From Cepaea nemoralis (lineage: Eukaryota > Mollusca > Gastropoda > Stylommatophora > Helicidae), in assembly GCA_014155875.1 (NCBI GenBank), contig JACEFZ010011398.1, positions 26,001 through 90,000 on the forward strand: a stretch of DNA of 64,000 nucleotides, in the 5' to 3' direction. Shown here in pieces: positions 12,501 through 27,500 of this stretch (position 1 is its first letter; each line of letters starts with the position of its first letter). The notes under the pieces were generated by a model, which was not told the origin of the DNA, did not search any database, and saw nothing but the letters and a program-made list of their open reading frames with translations. The translations under genes were made by a program, and so were the position numbers.

Positions 12501-15500
12501 CCCAGTGCTTTGTGCTTGGTTACACTTTCTACAGGCGTGCTACAAATGTGCAGCTAAAGAGTTCTCTGTGAGTTTAGAGTGTGAAGTCTTTGCCTGGTGG
12601 ATGTTGCTGACTCTGGTCCCGGATGTTTACAGCTAATCTGTGATCACTGCAGTTTTTTAGTTGACACATCCAATTTGCCAATGGCATTATTTTGGAGTGG
12701 GATTGCCTTCCTCTTACTTCACATACACCATGTAGTATTTTCACATGCTCAACATTTCACATATCACCGCCTTTACGTATGACCTCATATCTAACCCATA
12801 AGTGGAAGGAAAATAACATCTGTTAGTTGTGAATCCCCACGGACAGCTAAGAATATCAACAGCCAAGTACAACAAGACACAAACTGTGTGGGATGAGCCC
12901 TGTAGGACAGCTAAGAATATCAACAGCCAAATATGACAAGACACAAACTGTGTGGGATGGGCTCTGTAGGTCTGCTACTGCCTCTGTTGTTTGTCCTGTA
13001 TCACTTCCTGTCAGCTGACCTACCCAGCTTGTGGCACACAGTCTGATGTTTGTACCCCAGGGTTCAGATGTCTCGAGGATCTCAGCTCAGTTACATGATT
13101 GTTGTTTTCTAATGTAGTTGTATCAGTGCCTGTTCCTGTGTGCTGATGAAGGCTTTCTAGCTGCAGCATCCATTCTGTCTCTTGTGATTGTCTCTTGTAC
13201 AGCTGACCCCCTCCACTGTCTGTATTTGTTGATACAGCAGCTGTATGTGCCCAGTTCGGCCGCAGCCCAACCAATGTCTTGTCTCAAGTACTGCCAGAAG
13301 TCAGTTCACATCGGCACCAGACAATCACAAATCTTTGGTCAATTTATGAGATGAAGGGATCTGGAGAAGGTTGTAAATATGGAAAAGTGTGTCCCAGGCA
13401 CTGGGAGAGCATGCTGAATGGGTTGGTATAGTGGCATGGAAGAAGATCAGTGAATGAGCTGTGTTACACAGACATGATAGAATGTATGTTACCTGTGCCA
13501 GGTGAGATGCCAGCTGCTTGTACGACTCCAGATATGCTTCCAGAGTATGTGGGCCATAGATGGTTGAGGCACCCTCATAACGCTGGATCTATAATAGATA
13601 CAACACTTGTGTTACAACTTGCTCATCCAGCGACTGTGTGGTCACATTCTCTGCATCAGTGTGTGTAATTGTAACATAGTGTAGTGTACACCATCTATAT
13701 CTCTGTGGCAACTCTATACCAGTGTTGCATGCTACATCTCTGTAACATATTTACATCTCTGTGATGGTTCTACATCAGTGTTACAGTTTTAGATCTCTGT
13801 GGCAGCTCTATACCAGTGTCAAATGCTACATCTCTGTAACGGTTTTAAATCTCTGTGATTGTTCTACATCAAAGTTACAGTTTTGGATCTCTGTGATGGT
13901 TCTACATCAGTGTGACAGTTTTGGATCTCTGTGATGGTTCTACATCAGTGTGACAGTTTTAGATCTCTGTGACAGCTCTATAACAGTGTGAAACATTTCT
14001 GTGATAACTCTGTATCAATGTGATAGTTTTATTGCAGTTTCCTGTCAAATGAAACACACAATATAATATAATAACACATAATAATTTGTTACTTGTAACA
14101 TCTGAAGGTTTATGGCAGACTAAAACAAGACCACTGCTGGCGGATGAAGTCTTACATCTGTCGAAAGCAATCCACCCATTGGATTGCATGTGCACATTAC
14201 ACATTGCAGCATTACATATAGTACTATGTCACAGTATCACAGTCATCCACATGCCACAGTATCACATATATCCACAGTATCACACATATTCACGTCACAG
14301 TATCACATAAATCCAAGAACAGCACCCTCAAGCCAGAGATCCTGTTATAATCCTGACTGAGCGACTGCAGGACTGTTGCCCTCCGGGGACACCCTGGGGT
14401 ATAATCCTGACCTAGCAACTGCAAGATTATTTCACCCATCAGAGAACCTGTTATAATCCTGACCTAGCAACTGCAAGATTATTTCACCCATCAGAGAACC
14501 TGTTATAATCCTGACCTAGCAACTGCAAGATTATTTCACCCATCAGAGAACCTGTTATAATCCTGACCTAGCAACTGCAAGATTATTTCACCCATCAGAG
14601 AACCTGTTATAATCCTGACCTAGCAACTGCAAGATTATTTCACCCATCAGAGAACCTGTTATAATCCTGACCTAGCGACTGCAAGATTATTTCACCCATC
14701 AGAGAACCTGTTATAATCCTGACCTAGCGACTGCAAGATTATTTCACCCATCAGAGAAAAAGAAGATGAGTGTATAATAATTGTACCTGGTATTCCTGGA
14801 ATGTGGTGATGTAATCTGAATATTCATTAGCCAGGCCGGCTATCACTGTGGTTGTGTTTGTTGGCCATCCTGCCTCTACCAGTGTCTGGTGACATGAAGA
14901 CAGACAAGCATGTCAGTCATGTCCTGCAGATGAACACCAATCACCGAGTGTCTCACAGAAAACAATCACAACATCAATAGCAATCACTGAGTGTCTCACA
15001 GAAAACAATCACAACATCAATAGCAATCACTGAGTGTCTCACAGAAAACAATCACAACATCAATAGCAATCACTGAGTGTCTCACAGAAAACATCAACAC
15101 CAATCACTGAGTGTCTCACAGAAAACATCAACACCAATCACTGAGTGTCTCACAGAAAACATCAACACCAATCACTGAGTGTCTCACAGAAAACAATCAC
15201 AACATCAATAGCAATCACAGAGTGTCTCACAGAAAACATCAACACCAATCACTGAGTGTCTCACAGAAAACAATCACAACGTCAATAGCAATCACAGAGT
15301 GTCTCACAGAAAACAATCACAACATCAATAGCAATCACTGAGTGTCTCACAGAAAACAATCACAACATCAATAGCAATCACAGAGTGTCTCACAGAAAAC
15401 AATCACAACATCAATAGCAATCACTGAGTGTCTCACAGAAAACAATCACAACATCAATAGCAATCACTGAGTGTCTCACAGAAAACAATCACAACATCAA

Positions 15501-18500
15501 TAGCAATCACAGAGTGTCTCACAGAAAACATCAACACCAATCACTGAGTGTCTCACAGAAAACAATCACAACATCAATAGCAATCACTGAGTGTCTCACA
15601 GAAAACAATCACAACATCAATAGCAATCACTGAGTGTCTCACAGAAAACAATCACAACATCAATAGCAATCACTGAGTGTCTCACAGAAAACAATCACAA
15701 CATCAATAGCAATCACTAAGTGTCTCACAGAAAACAATCACAACATCAATAGCAATCACCGAGTGTTTCTCGAACCATGGGGCAAATGTCATGGATGACA
15801 AAATGACAGAAACAGCAGTCCTAATCACACTAGCCATTAAACAGAGAATGAATCAAAACAGTCAAGCTTCCACAAATAACATATATTGGGTACATACAGG
15901 GATGGGGGCCATGGTCATGTGTTTGGATCCCCAAACGACACTCCATGAGTGATCTGGTAAATATACTGGGTACATACTTGGGTAGGGGGACACAGTCATG
16001 TGTTAGGATCCCCAAGGGACACTCCATGATTTATCTGGTAGATCAGGTCACTGCCTTTACCTCTTGGAAGTGTTGCTGGTTCCCAGTGTCAACTGGGTTG
16101 GTATGGGAGCCCTGTTCCATGTGTCCAAATAGCCACCTAGATGGGGGTTGGAATACATGTCCACCTGGCCAGCAGCCAGTGTGCTAGTCGCTGCACCACT
16201 ACAGCTCTCAATGAAGAAATAATGACATGGACAAGTGTAGTCAGAGAATAGTGCAAGTGTAGTTAGAGTATAGTACAAGTGTAGTCAGACAATAGTACAA
16301 GTGTAGTCAGAGAATAGTACAAGTGTAGTCAGAGAATAGTACAAGTGTAGTCAGAGAATAGTACAAGTGTAGTCAGAGAATAGTACAAGTGTAGTCAGAG
16401 TATAGTACAAGTGTAGTTAGAGTATAGTACAAGTGTAGTCAGAGAATAGTACAAGTGTAGTCAGAGTATAGTACAAGTGTAGTTAGAGAATAGTACAAGT
16501 GTAGTCAGAGAATAGTACAAGTGTAGTCAGAGAATAGTACAAATGTAGTCAGAGAATAGTACAAGTGTACTCAGAGAATAGTACAAGTGTAGTCAGAGAA
16601 TAGTACAAGTGTACTCAGAGAATAGTACAAGTGTAGTCAGAGAATAGTACAAGTGTAGTTAGAGTATAGTACAAGTGTAGTCAGAGTATAGTACAAGTGT
16701 AGTCAGAGAATAGTACAAGTGTAGTTAGAGAATAGTACAAGTGTAATCAGAGAATAGTACAAGTGTAGTCAGAGAATAGTACAAGTGTAGTTAGAGTATA
16801 GTACAAGTGTAGTTAGAGTATAGTACAAGTGTAGTCAGACAATAGTACAAGTGTAGTTAGAGTATAGTACAAGTGTAGTCAGAGAATAGTACAAGTGTAG
16901 TCAGAGAATAGTACAAGTGTAGTTAGAGTATAGTACAAGTGTAGTTAGAGTATAGTACAAGTGTAGTTAGAGTATAGTACAAGTGTAGTCAGAGTATAGT
17001 ACAAGTGTAGTCAGAGAATAGTACAAGTGTAATCAGAGAATAGTACAAGTGTAGTCAGAGAATAGTACAAGTGTAATCAGAGAATAGTACAAGTGTAATC
17101 AGAGAATAGTACAAGTGTAGTCAGAGAATAGTACAAGTGTAGTCAGAGAATAGTACAAGTGTAGTCAGAGAATAGTACAAGTGTAATCAGAGAATAGTAC
17201 AAGTGTAATCAGAGAATAGTACAAGTGTAATCAGAGAATAGTACAAGTGTAATCAGAGAATAGTACAAGTGTAATCAGAGAATAGTACAAGTGTATTCAG
17301 AGAATAGTACAAGTGTAGTTAGAGTATAGTACAAGTGTAGTCAGAGAATAGTACAAGTGTAGTCAGAGAATAGTACAAGTGTAATCAGAGAATAGTACAA
17401 GTGTAGTCAGAGAACAGTACAAGTGTAGTCAGAGAATAGTACAAGTGTAGTCGAACACAAACAGCATACTAAGAGAGCCAGGCAATACAAGTGCAGAGAA
17501 TGCAACAGCCACAGGCAGACTTACAGAGTAGACTCACAGGTCACACAACAGCCACAGGCAGACTTACAGAGTAGACTCACAGGTCACACAACAGCCACAT
17601 ACAGACTTACAGAGTAGACTAACAGGTCACACAACAGACACAGGCAGACTTACAGAGTAGACTGTGTTTCTCATCCTGCGCCCAGCCATGGTACTGAAAC
17701 ACACAAGTCATACAGCATGTTAAACAAGGTCACCAGGTCACAGAAGAGACATATCTGACCCATTCTCCACTTAGTTTTAACTGTCCATTGGTGTCCGTTT
17801 GGGTGACAGGAGAGACATGTTGGATGAAGCTGATTAACCCTTACACAATACAGTTTGTTCAGTCATTTGTTCATTGTCATTGCTTATGGCCAATCAACAA
17901 TGCACTAATGGAAGTCTGTTCACCAATGTCTGACTGGCATTTATCTCACGAAGGCTACATGGATGAAGCATCAAAATATAGCCAGATCAAACTAACATAC
18001 ATACTGGAGAGAAATAAGCACAATCAAATGATAGTCATCAGACTTATTGCTGGCAGGCAGGTGTGACCAAGTGCATATGATGAGATATGACTGCCCGTAT
18101 ACACAACTACTGAGAGATCATTCTGCTGACACGAACAACTTGATCAGTTTCCTGATACACCCTGCAGCTGGATGATGATGGTGGAAAACAATGCTGACCT
18201 GTTCTCTAGTGCAGACTGAGCCCGCAGTGATCATCATTATTATGTGCCATGCCGGTAAGCGTGGGCAGTCATGTTTTGTCATCTCACTCGATCAACAGAG
18301 TCATGGATCAGCTCTGTGTTCTTGTCTCGACCATACCACATGGCCAAGCCATCCAGGTATTTACTTTTCTGCCTTCCCCTTGTTCTTTTCCCCCTTGATC
18401 TTGCCATTTGTCACCAAGTTCTCCAATTTATTTCTTCTCATAACATATCCAAAAAATTGTGGCTGTCTACATCTAATTTTAAAATAAAGTTTGTTCGTTC

Positions 18501-21500
18501 GTTCTCTAGTCAGTTTATGGTTTTCATTTGTTTCTTGTAGGATTAGGTCATTGGTTTTTCTGTCTGTCTATGGTATTCTTTGATTTCCCTCAGAAACCAC
18601 ATTTCCATAGCCATGAGATATTTTTCAGCTTGTCTGCTCATTGTCCACGCTTAACATCCATACAAAAGTGCAAGTTCTATGTAGCACTTCAACACTATTT
18701 TCCTCATTGCAAATTACATCTTTTTATTGGTCAGTATGTTTTCCATCTTGCAAAAGGCTACCTTCACAATGACGATTCTTGTACTAATCCCTTCAAGGCA
18801 TCTCCCATCAGATGTTATGAATGTTATGAGATAATTGTACCCCCCCCCCTCCCCCCCCCTCACCCACACCCCAAAAAAACAACACACATATTCAAACAAT
18901 AACAAAGATACAGGACTCAGCAAACATTCACACAGCAACTATGTAACACTCAAACACGTGACTATATAACAGACAATCAGACAGACATTGGCCCAGCTAC
19001 AGGATTGATTGATTGATTGATCTAGGAACCGACATCACAGCATTCGGGACATTCCCATAAGCGCTCCGTCTCCATCCTCAGTAGCCAGCGAAGAGTTCCA
19101 ACACTAATAGTTCCAGTAGCAATCTGATTATATGTCCGTCTCGCCTTTCCTCCGAGCGCCGAGCGTCGGCCAGAACCCCTCATCACACCTCGTTGTCTCA
19201 TTCTTACCAGACCATGGTGCTCCATCTGCTCCTCCGAGGTGTACACGTGCTCCCACAAGGCCGCAACCACGTCTGCCTTGTCATGCATCAATACTCCACC
19301 AAATTTTGCCGAGCCAGCCAATCTGTCCGCCTGTTCATTCCCCAGCTACAGGAAGGTGCATCAGTTCTCACCTGAACTCCCCAGGTACAGCAATGATCAC
19401 CAGCTGACCAACCCGCAGGAGCTGATGATCCACAATCTGAGGCTGCCACAGGTAAGGTATGCTGATCTGTGAACCAAGATGAGATTCCCATGTAAGAAAC
19501 TTGCATGCACAACATGAATCTTGCACCCACAACATGTAACTTGCACCCACAATATGAAACTTGCACTCACAACATGAAACGTGCACTCACAACAGGAAAC
19601 TTGCACCCACAACATGAAACTTGCACACACAACATAAAACGTGCATTCACAACATTAAACTTGCACCTACAACAGGAAACTTGCACCCACAACATGAAAC
19701 TTGCATCCACAATATGAAACTTGCACCAATGACAGGAAATGTGCACTCGCAACATAAAACTTGCACTCACAACAGGAAACTTGCACCCACAACAGGAAAC
19801 ATGCACCCACAACATGAAACTTGCATCCACAAAAGGACACTTGCACCTACAAAAGGACACTTGCAGCCACAACAGGAAAGAACTAAGATATGATCTCTGC
19901 TGTGACAACATATCAGGCAGAACCGTGGAGACCTCCAGGAGGACGCCATCTCCATGTGGCTCCAGCCTGGGTGACACATCAGGACATTAGTAACCTCAGA
20001 AAAACTACCAGGGGAAATATACTGACACAATACTGGCAAACAATTGTTGGTGCCTTGTGAGAGATGCTTGTGAAATCTATTACATTACAATGGCAGGCCT
20101 AGCAGGGCTGCCTGAACCTTGTCTGTTAGCAGAATTTTTGTATATTGTATGAACTTGCTTATGTGTGCAACTTGTGTTTCAAAACAATGTTTTCCTGTAG
20201 TGAATTTGAATAATGAAGACACAAACAACAGACTGCACGATTTACTGCCTGGCATATTTCGCTGCATCTCGTCAGGTACATACTGCAGAATTCATAAAAA
20301 ATAAAGTGAAATAACTAGATAACTCCTTCAAGCTGCAATATACACATGTTCGCACAGTAATGACGACTGTCTACCATGGTAATTTTTAACTGACTAACAT
20401 GTCTTTCTGCTTATGTAGGTTAATCATTATGGCTTCTGCAAACTTTGCAAAGTGCAAAAATATACAACTTGTTTAATAACTCACATACACACATCAGGAC
20501 TACATTTGTTGTCTTGTGTAATGCCACCCAAATGATCAAGTATTACTATCCACCTAAATAATTAAGTATCACTGTCTAGTGTCCACCCAAATCATCGAGC
20601 ATTACTGTCCACCCAAATTATCAGCAAAAAGTATCTCCTTTCTCCAAATCCACTAAAAAAACTAACAATGAGTGACTTGCTTCCCCTGTGTCCACTAAAA
20701 TTACCAACAACGAGTAACTTACTTCCTTGTGTCCATTAAAATTACCAACAATGAGTAACTTACTTCTCTTTTGTCCAATAACATGACCAACAATGAGTAA
20801 CTTACTTCCCGTGTCCATTAAAATTACCAACAATGAGTAACTTACATCCCCTGTGTCCATTAAAATTACCAACAATGAGTAACTTACTTCCCCTGTGTCC
20901 AGCAAAATTGGCTTGGGTTTATGACACTCAACCTGTTTGGCTGTTGGAGCCTTGATGAGGTCTCTCACAAAGTTCCATACAGGACTGCTACTGTTGCTGC
21001 CTGAGGTTGTCAGATATGAGATTTGATATCAGGATGTGTTGGTCAGCACATTGTGAGAAATATAAGTTGTTCACAGAAGTGACAATTATTTGTCACATCA
21101 AGAAATCAAATTACTACCCAATGAACATGAAATAAAACACACTAACTGCTCAAACACTGAAACAGATTAAGTAACCTCAGAAACACGATAACACACTACA
21201 GTAAGAAATGATACAAATAAAACAATGAGAGAGAATGAGGTATGACCCTGACCTTGCTTGAAGTCAAAAGCACCCGGACCATCAGTTGTTCCAGCAGCAA
21301 AACTGTAGCCCATGGCTGGTTTACATAACTGTACCTGGGGGTGGGACAAGGTGTAATATAACATCACTGTACCTGGGGGTGGGACAAGGTGTAACTATAA
21401 CATCTGGGGGTGGGACAAGGTGTAACTGTAACATCACTGTACCTGGGGGTGGGACAAGGTGTAACTATAACATCTGGGGGTGGGACAAGGTGTAACTGTA

Positions 21501-24500
21501 ACATCTGGGGGTGGGACAAGGTGTAACTGTAACATCTGGGGGTGGGACAAGGTGTAACTGTAACATCTGGGGTGGGACAAGGTGTAACTGTAACATCACT
21601 GTACCTGGGGGTGGGACCAGGTGTAACTGTAACATCTGGGGGTGGGACAAGGTGTAACTGTAACATCTGGGGGTGGGACAAGGTGTAACTGTAACATCAC
21701 TGTACCTGGGGGTGGGACCAGGTGTAACTGTAACATCACTGTACCTGGAGGTGGGACAAGGTGTAACTATAACATCACTGTACCTGGGGGTGGGACAAGG
21801 TGTAACTATAACATCTGGGGGTGGGACAAGGTGTAACTGTAACATCACTGTACCTGGGGGTGGGACCAGGTGTAACTGTAACATCACTGTACCTGGAGGT
21901 GGGACAAGGTGTAACTATAACATCACTGTACCTGGGGGTGGGACAAGGTGTAACTATAACATCACTGTACCTGGAGGTGGGACAAGGTGTAACTATAACA
22001 TCTGGGGGTGGGACAAGGTGTAACTATAACATCTGGGAGTGGGACAAGGTGTAATATAACATCACTGTACCTGGGGGTGGGACAAGGTGTAACTATAACA
22101 TCACTGTACCTGGAGGTGGGACAAGGTGTAACTATAACATCTGGGGGTGGGACAAGGTGTAACTATAACATCTGGGAGTGGGACAAGGTGTAATATAACA
22201 TCACTGTACCTGGGGGTGGGACAAGGTGTAACTATAACATCTGGGGGTGGGACAAGGTGTAACTGTAACATCACAGTACCTGGGGGTGGGACAAAGTGTG
22301 ACTATAAACATCTGGGGGTGGGACAAGGTGTAACTGTAACATCTGGGGGTGGGACAAGGTGTAACTGTAACATCACTGTACCTGGGGGTGGGACAAGGTG
22401 TAACTATAACATCACTGTATCTGGGGGTGGGACAAGGTGTAATATAACATCACTGTACCTGGGGGTGGGACAAGGTGTAACTATAACATCACTGTACCTG
22501 GAGGTGGGACAAGGTGTAACTATAACATCTGGGGGTGGGACCAGGTGTAACTATAACATCTGGGGGTGGGACAAGGTGTAACTATAACATCTGGGGGTGG
22601 GACAAGGTGTAACTATAACATCACTGTATCTGGGGGTGGGACAAGGTGTAACTGTAACATCACTGTATCTGGGGGTGGGACAAGGTGTAACTGTAACATC
22701 ACTGTATCTGGGGTGGGACAAGGTGTAACTGTAACATCACTGTACCTGGAGGTGGGACAAGGTGTAACTATAACATCACTGTACCTGGGGGTGGGACTAG
22801 GTGTAACTATAACATCACTGTACCTGGGGGTGGGACAAGGTGTAACTGTAACATCACTGTATCTGGGGGTGGGACAAGGTGTAACTATAACATCACTGTA
22901 CCTGGGGGTGGGACAAGGTGTAACTGTAACATCACTGTATCTGGGGGTGGGACAAGGTGTAACTGTAACATCACTGTACCTGGAGGTGGGACAAGGTGTA
23001 ACTATAACATCACTGTACCTGGAGGTGGGACAAGGTGTAACTATAACATCTGGGGGTGGGACAAGGTGTAACTGTAACATCACTGTATCTGGGGGTGGGA
23101 CAAGGTGTAACTGTAACATCACTGTACCTGGAGGTGGGACAAGGTGTAACTGTAACATCACTGTACCTGGAGGTGGGACAAGGTGTAACTATAACATCAC
23201 TGTACCTGGGGGTGGGACTAGGTGTAACTATAACATCACTGTACCTGGGGGTGGACAAGGTGTAACTGTAACATCACTGTATCTGGGGGTGGGACAAGGT
23301 GTAACTATAACATCACTGTACCTGGGGGTGGGACAAGGTGTAACTGTAACATCACTGTATCTGGGGGTGGGACAAGGTGTAACTGTAACATCACTGTACC
23401 TGGAGGTGGGACAAGGTGTAACTATAACATCACTGTACCTGGAGGTGGGACAAGGTGTAACTATAACATCTGGGGGTGGGACAAGGTGTAACTATAACAT
23501 CTGGGGGTGGGACAAGGTGTAACTATAACATCTGGGGGTGGGACAAGGTGTAACTATAACATCACTGTACCTGGGGGTGGGACAAGGTGTAACTATAACA
23601 TCACTGTACCTGGGGGTGGGACAAGGTGTAACTGTAACATCACTGTATCTGGGGGTGGGACAAGGTGTAACTGTAACATCACTGTATCTGGAGGTGGGAC
23701 AAGGTGTAACTATAACATCACTGTACCTGGGGGTGGGACTAGGTGTAACTATAACATCACTGTACCTGGGGGTGGGACAAGGTGTAACTATAACATCACT
23801 GTACCTGGGGGTGGGACAAGGTGTAACTATAACATCACTGTACCTGGGGGTGGGACCAGGTGTAACTATAACATCACTGTACCTGGGGTGGGACAAGGTG
23901 TAACTATAACATCACTGTACCTGGGGGTGGGACAAGGTGTAACTAAAACATCACTGTACCTGGGGGTGGGACAAGGTATAATAACAACACAATGGCACCT
24001 AGAGGGGAAGTAATGCACACAATAACATAACTGGGGTGGAATAATGTATACAGTAGCATCACTGGGGAAGAATAATGTATACAATAACATAACTGGAATA
24101 CAATAACATTATGAATCATGATAAGTTAAACTGACGCTTCAGAAATCAGACATAAACATGAGATCTCCCTGCAGTCAGCTGAATGTGATAATAGTGAGTA
24201 CATAAACATGAGATCTCCCTGCAGTCAGCTGAATGTGTCAACAATGAGTGCCAGTAATGACCTTTGACTGTGCAAGTCAGGACATATATAAGTCGTGGCT
24301 CTGTGTCTGGATGTGTGTGTGTGTGTGTCAGTGTGTCACAAAGTTGAGGGTCATTCTGTTGTCCACTAGCGTGCCTGCAGCCCCAATGAGGGGGTGGTTA
24401 GATGGAAGACTTCAACAAACAGACACTCAACAGCACTGACCTTGGAGCCATCAGCCAGCGTGACATTCTGTTGGGGCATGTCAACGTAGGAGTGTCGGAA

Positions 24501-27500
24501 ATCTACTGCCCCACTTAACTTGAAGGTGGCAGACTCATACAGGTTCTGGGGATGGAGGACACCATGTATTACTTCTCAAGCTTACGTAAATGTCAACATA
24601 CTGACTCAACTCATTGTCAGCACTTTTGTCTAGTTGCATGTACAAATAATAATAACAACATTCATGTCTAGTTAAAGCATTAATTTTAAAAAAAAATATT
24701 TAAAAAACAACAACTTGTGCTCATGATATCGTAGCCAGGGTTCATGATGAAGACATTCAACACAATATGTTGTAGGCAGAACTGGCGGGCACTGCTGTCA
24801 TGGCTGGGGTGTTAGGCAGACAAGGGCGTGAGCTAAGACTGACCACCTGATCCCCCCCCCACACACACAGATGTGATGTTCCCAGCACTTGACATTCCCC
24901 ACCCACCCACACACACACACACACACACCACCACCACTACACCCCCCCTCCCTCCCCCAGCATGTTCCTGCTATGGCACTTGTTTGTCTAGGCAGAATTG
25001 TGATTGTATACATTCTATTCCAGGAACAGTTAATGGTGGAAGGATGAATGGATGGATGGATTATGTGAAGAACACACAAGGATGAGACTGACAGAGCACT
25101 ACAGCGTGAGTGACTCTGTGGCAGGTCAGAGTGTTTGACATGCAGGCCTTAGATCATGAGTGAGACTGTGCCAGGTCAGAGTGTTTGACATGCAGGCCTT
25201 AGATCATGAGTGAGACTGTGGCAGGTCAGAGTGTTTGACATGCAGGCCTTAGATCATGAGTGAGACTGTGCCAGGTCAGAGTGTTTGATATGCAGGCCTT
25301 AGATCATGAGAAGACCAGGGCATTAGGGGTGATTACCAGAAGCAGGAAAACTAGTAGATGTCAACAAGCAAAGACACTGGGTGTGATGGAGGACGGGCAG
25401 AAGGTCATGACTGTAAATCCATCCATCATGTGCCACGCCGGTAAGCGTGGGCGGTCATGTTCTGCCATCTCACTCCATCACCAGAGTCGTGGATCAGCTC
25501 CGTGTTTCTGTCTCGACCATGCCACAAGGCCAAGCCATCCAGGTACTTGCTTCTAGGTCTTCCCCTTGGTCTGTTCCCCTAGATCTTACCAGTCGTCACC
25601 AAGTTCTCCAATCCATTTCTTCTCATAACATGCCCAAACAATTTTGATTGTAAATTGGCAGGTGGAAAGTAAGAAAATGGACACATGTACATAAGTAGAT
25701 GGTACAAACACATGGACATAAGTAGATGGTACAAACACATGGACATAAGTAGATGGTACAAACACATGGACATAAGTAGATGGTACAAACAAAACATCAT
25801 GAAGCTGTGATATTAATCATCCTGATGCTGTGTTGTAAAAACATGACGCTGAGACCAAAAAACATCTTGAAGCTGTAACATAAAAACATCATGAAACTGT
25901 GACTTACAAACATCATGAAACTGTGACTTACAAACATCATGAAACTGTGACTTACAAACATCATGAAGTAGTGATGTAAAGTATATGATATGGGGCAATA
26001 GTGCTGGATACTTGGGAAACAGTTGTGTGAAGCATTAGAGTACCATTAACAACATACAATAAGAGAGCCACTGATGTACACATACAGCAAACAATGAGAA
26101 CCACTGACATACACACACAGCAAACAATGAGAACCACCGATGTACACATACAACAAACAATGAAGTACACATATAACAAACAGTGATGTACACATATAAC
26201 AAACAGTGAAGTACACATACAACAAACAATGAAGTACACATACAACAAACAATGAAGTACACATATAACAAACAGTGATGTACACATATAACAAACAGTG
26301 AAGTACACATACAACAAACAATGATGTACACATACAACAATGAAGTACACATACAACAAACAGTGATGTAAACATACAACAAACAGTGATGTACACATAC
26401 AACAAACAGTGATGTACACATACAACAAACAGTGATGTACACATACAACAAACAGTGATGTACACATACAACAAACAGTGATGTACACATACAACAAACA
26501 GTGATGTACACATACAACAAACAATGATGTACACATACAACAAACAATGAAGTACACATACAACAAACAGTGATGTAAATATACAACAAACAATGATGTA
26601 CACATACAACAAACAATGAAGTACACATACAACAAATAGTGATGTACACATACAACAAACAATGATGTACACATACAACAAACAGTGATGTACACATACA
26701 ACAACAAGTGAAGTACACATACAACAAACAGTGATAGTAAACATACAATAACAATGATGTACACATACAACAAAGCAGTGATGTACACATACAACAAACA
26801 ATGAAGTACACATACAACAAACAGTGATGTAGCACATACAACAAACAGTGATGTACACATACAACAAACAATGAATGTACACATACAACAAACAAGTGAT
26901 GTAGCACATACAACAAACAATGAGTACACATACAACAAACAGTGATGTACACATACAGCAAACAATGATGTACACATACAACAGACAGTGATGTACACAT
27001 ACAACAGACAGTGATGTACACATGTAACAAACAATGATGTACACATACAACAAACAGTGATGTACACATACAACAAACAGTGATGTACACATGTAACAAA
27101 CAGTGATGTACACATGTAACAAACAATGATGTACACATACAACAAACAATGAAGTACACATACAACAAACAGTGATGTACACATGCAACAAACAGTGAAG
27201 TATACATACAACAAACAGTGATGTACATATACAACAAACAGTGATGTACACATACAAAAAAACAGTGATGTAATATACAACAAACAATGATGTACACATA
27301 CAACAAACAATGATGTACATATACAACAAGCAATGATGTACACATACAACAAACAATGAAGTACACATACAACAAACAGTGATGTACATATACAATAAAC
27401 AATGATGTACACATACAACAAACAGTGATATAAAATTACAACAAACAGTGATGTGCACATACAACAAACAATGATGTACATATACAACAAACAGTGATGT

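Noticed and set aside
19621..19977. Repeat-rich frames on both strands overlapping the 20-bp array
   Set aside because: Array read-through next to exon 12; no conserved domain.
22566..23522. 318-codon Gly/Thr-rich frame on plus, with several on minus
   Set aside because: Product of the 39/31-bp array. The peptide shifts between frames as unit length changes, so there is no protein constraint.
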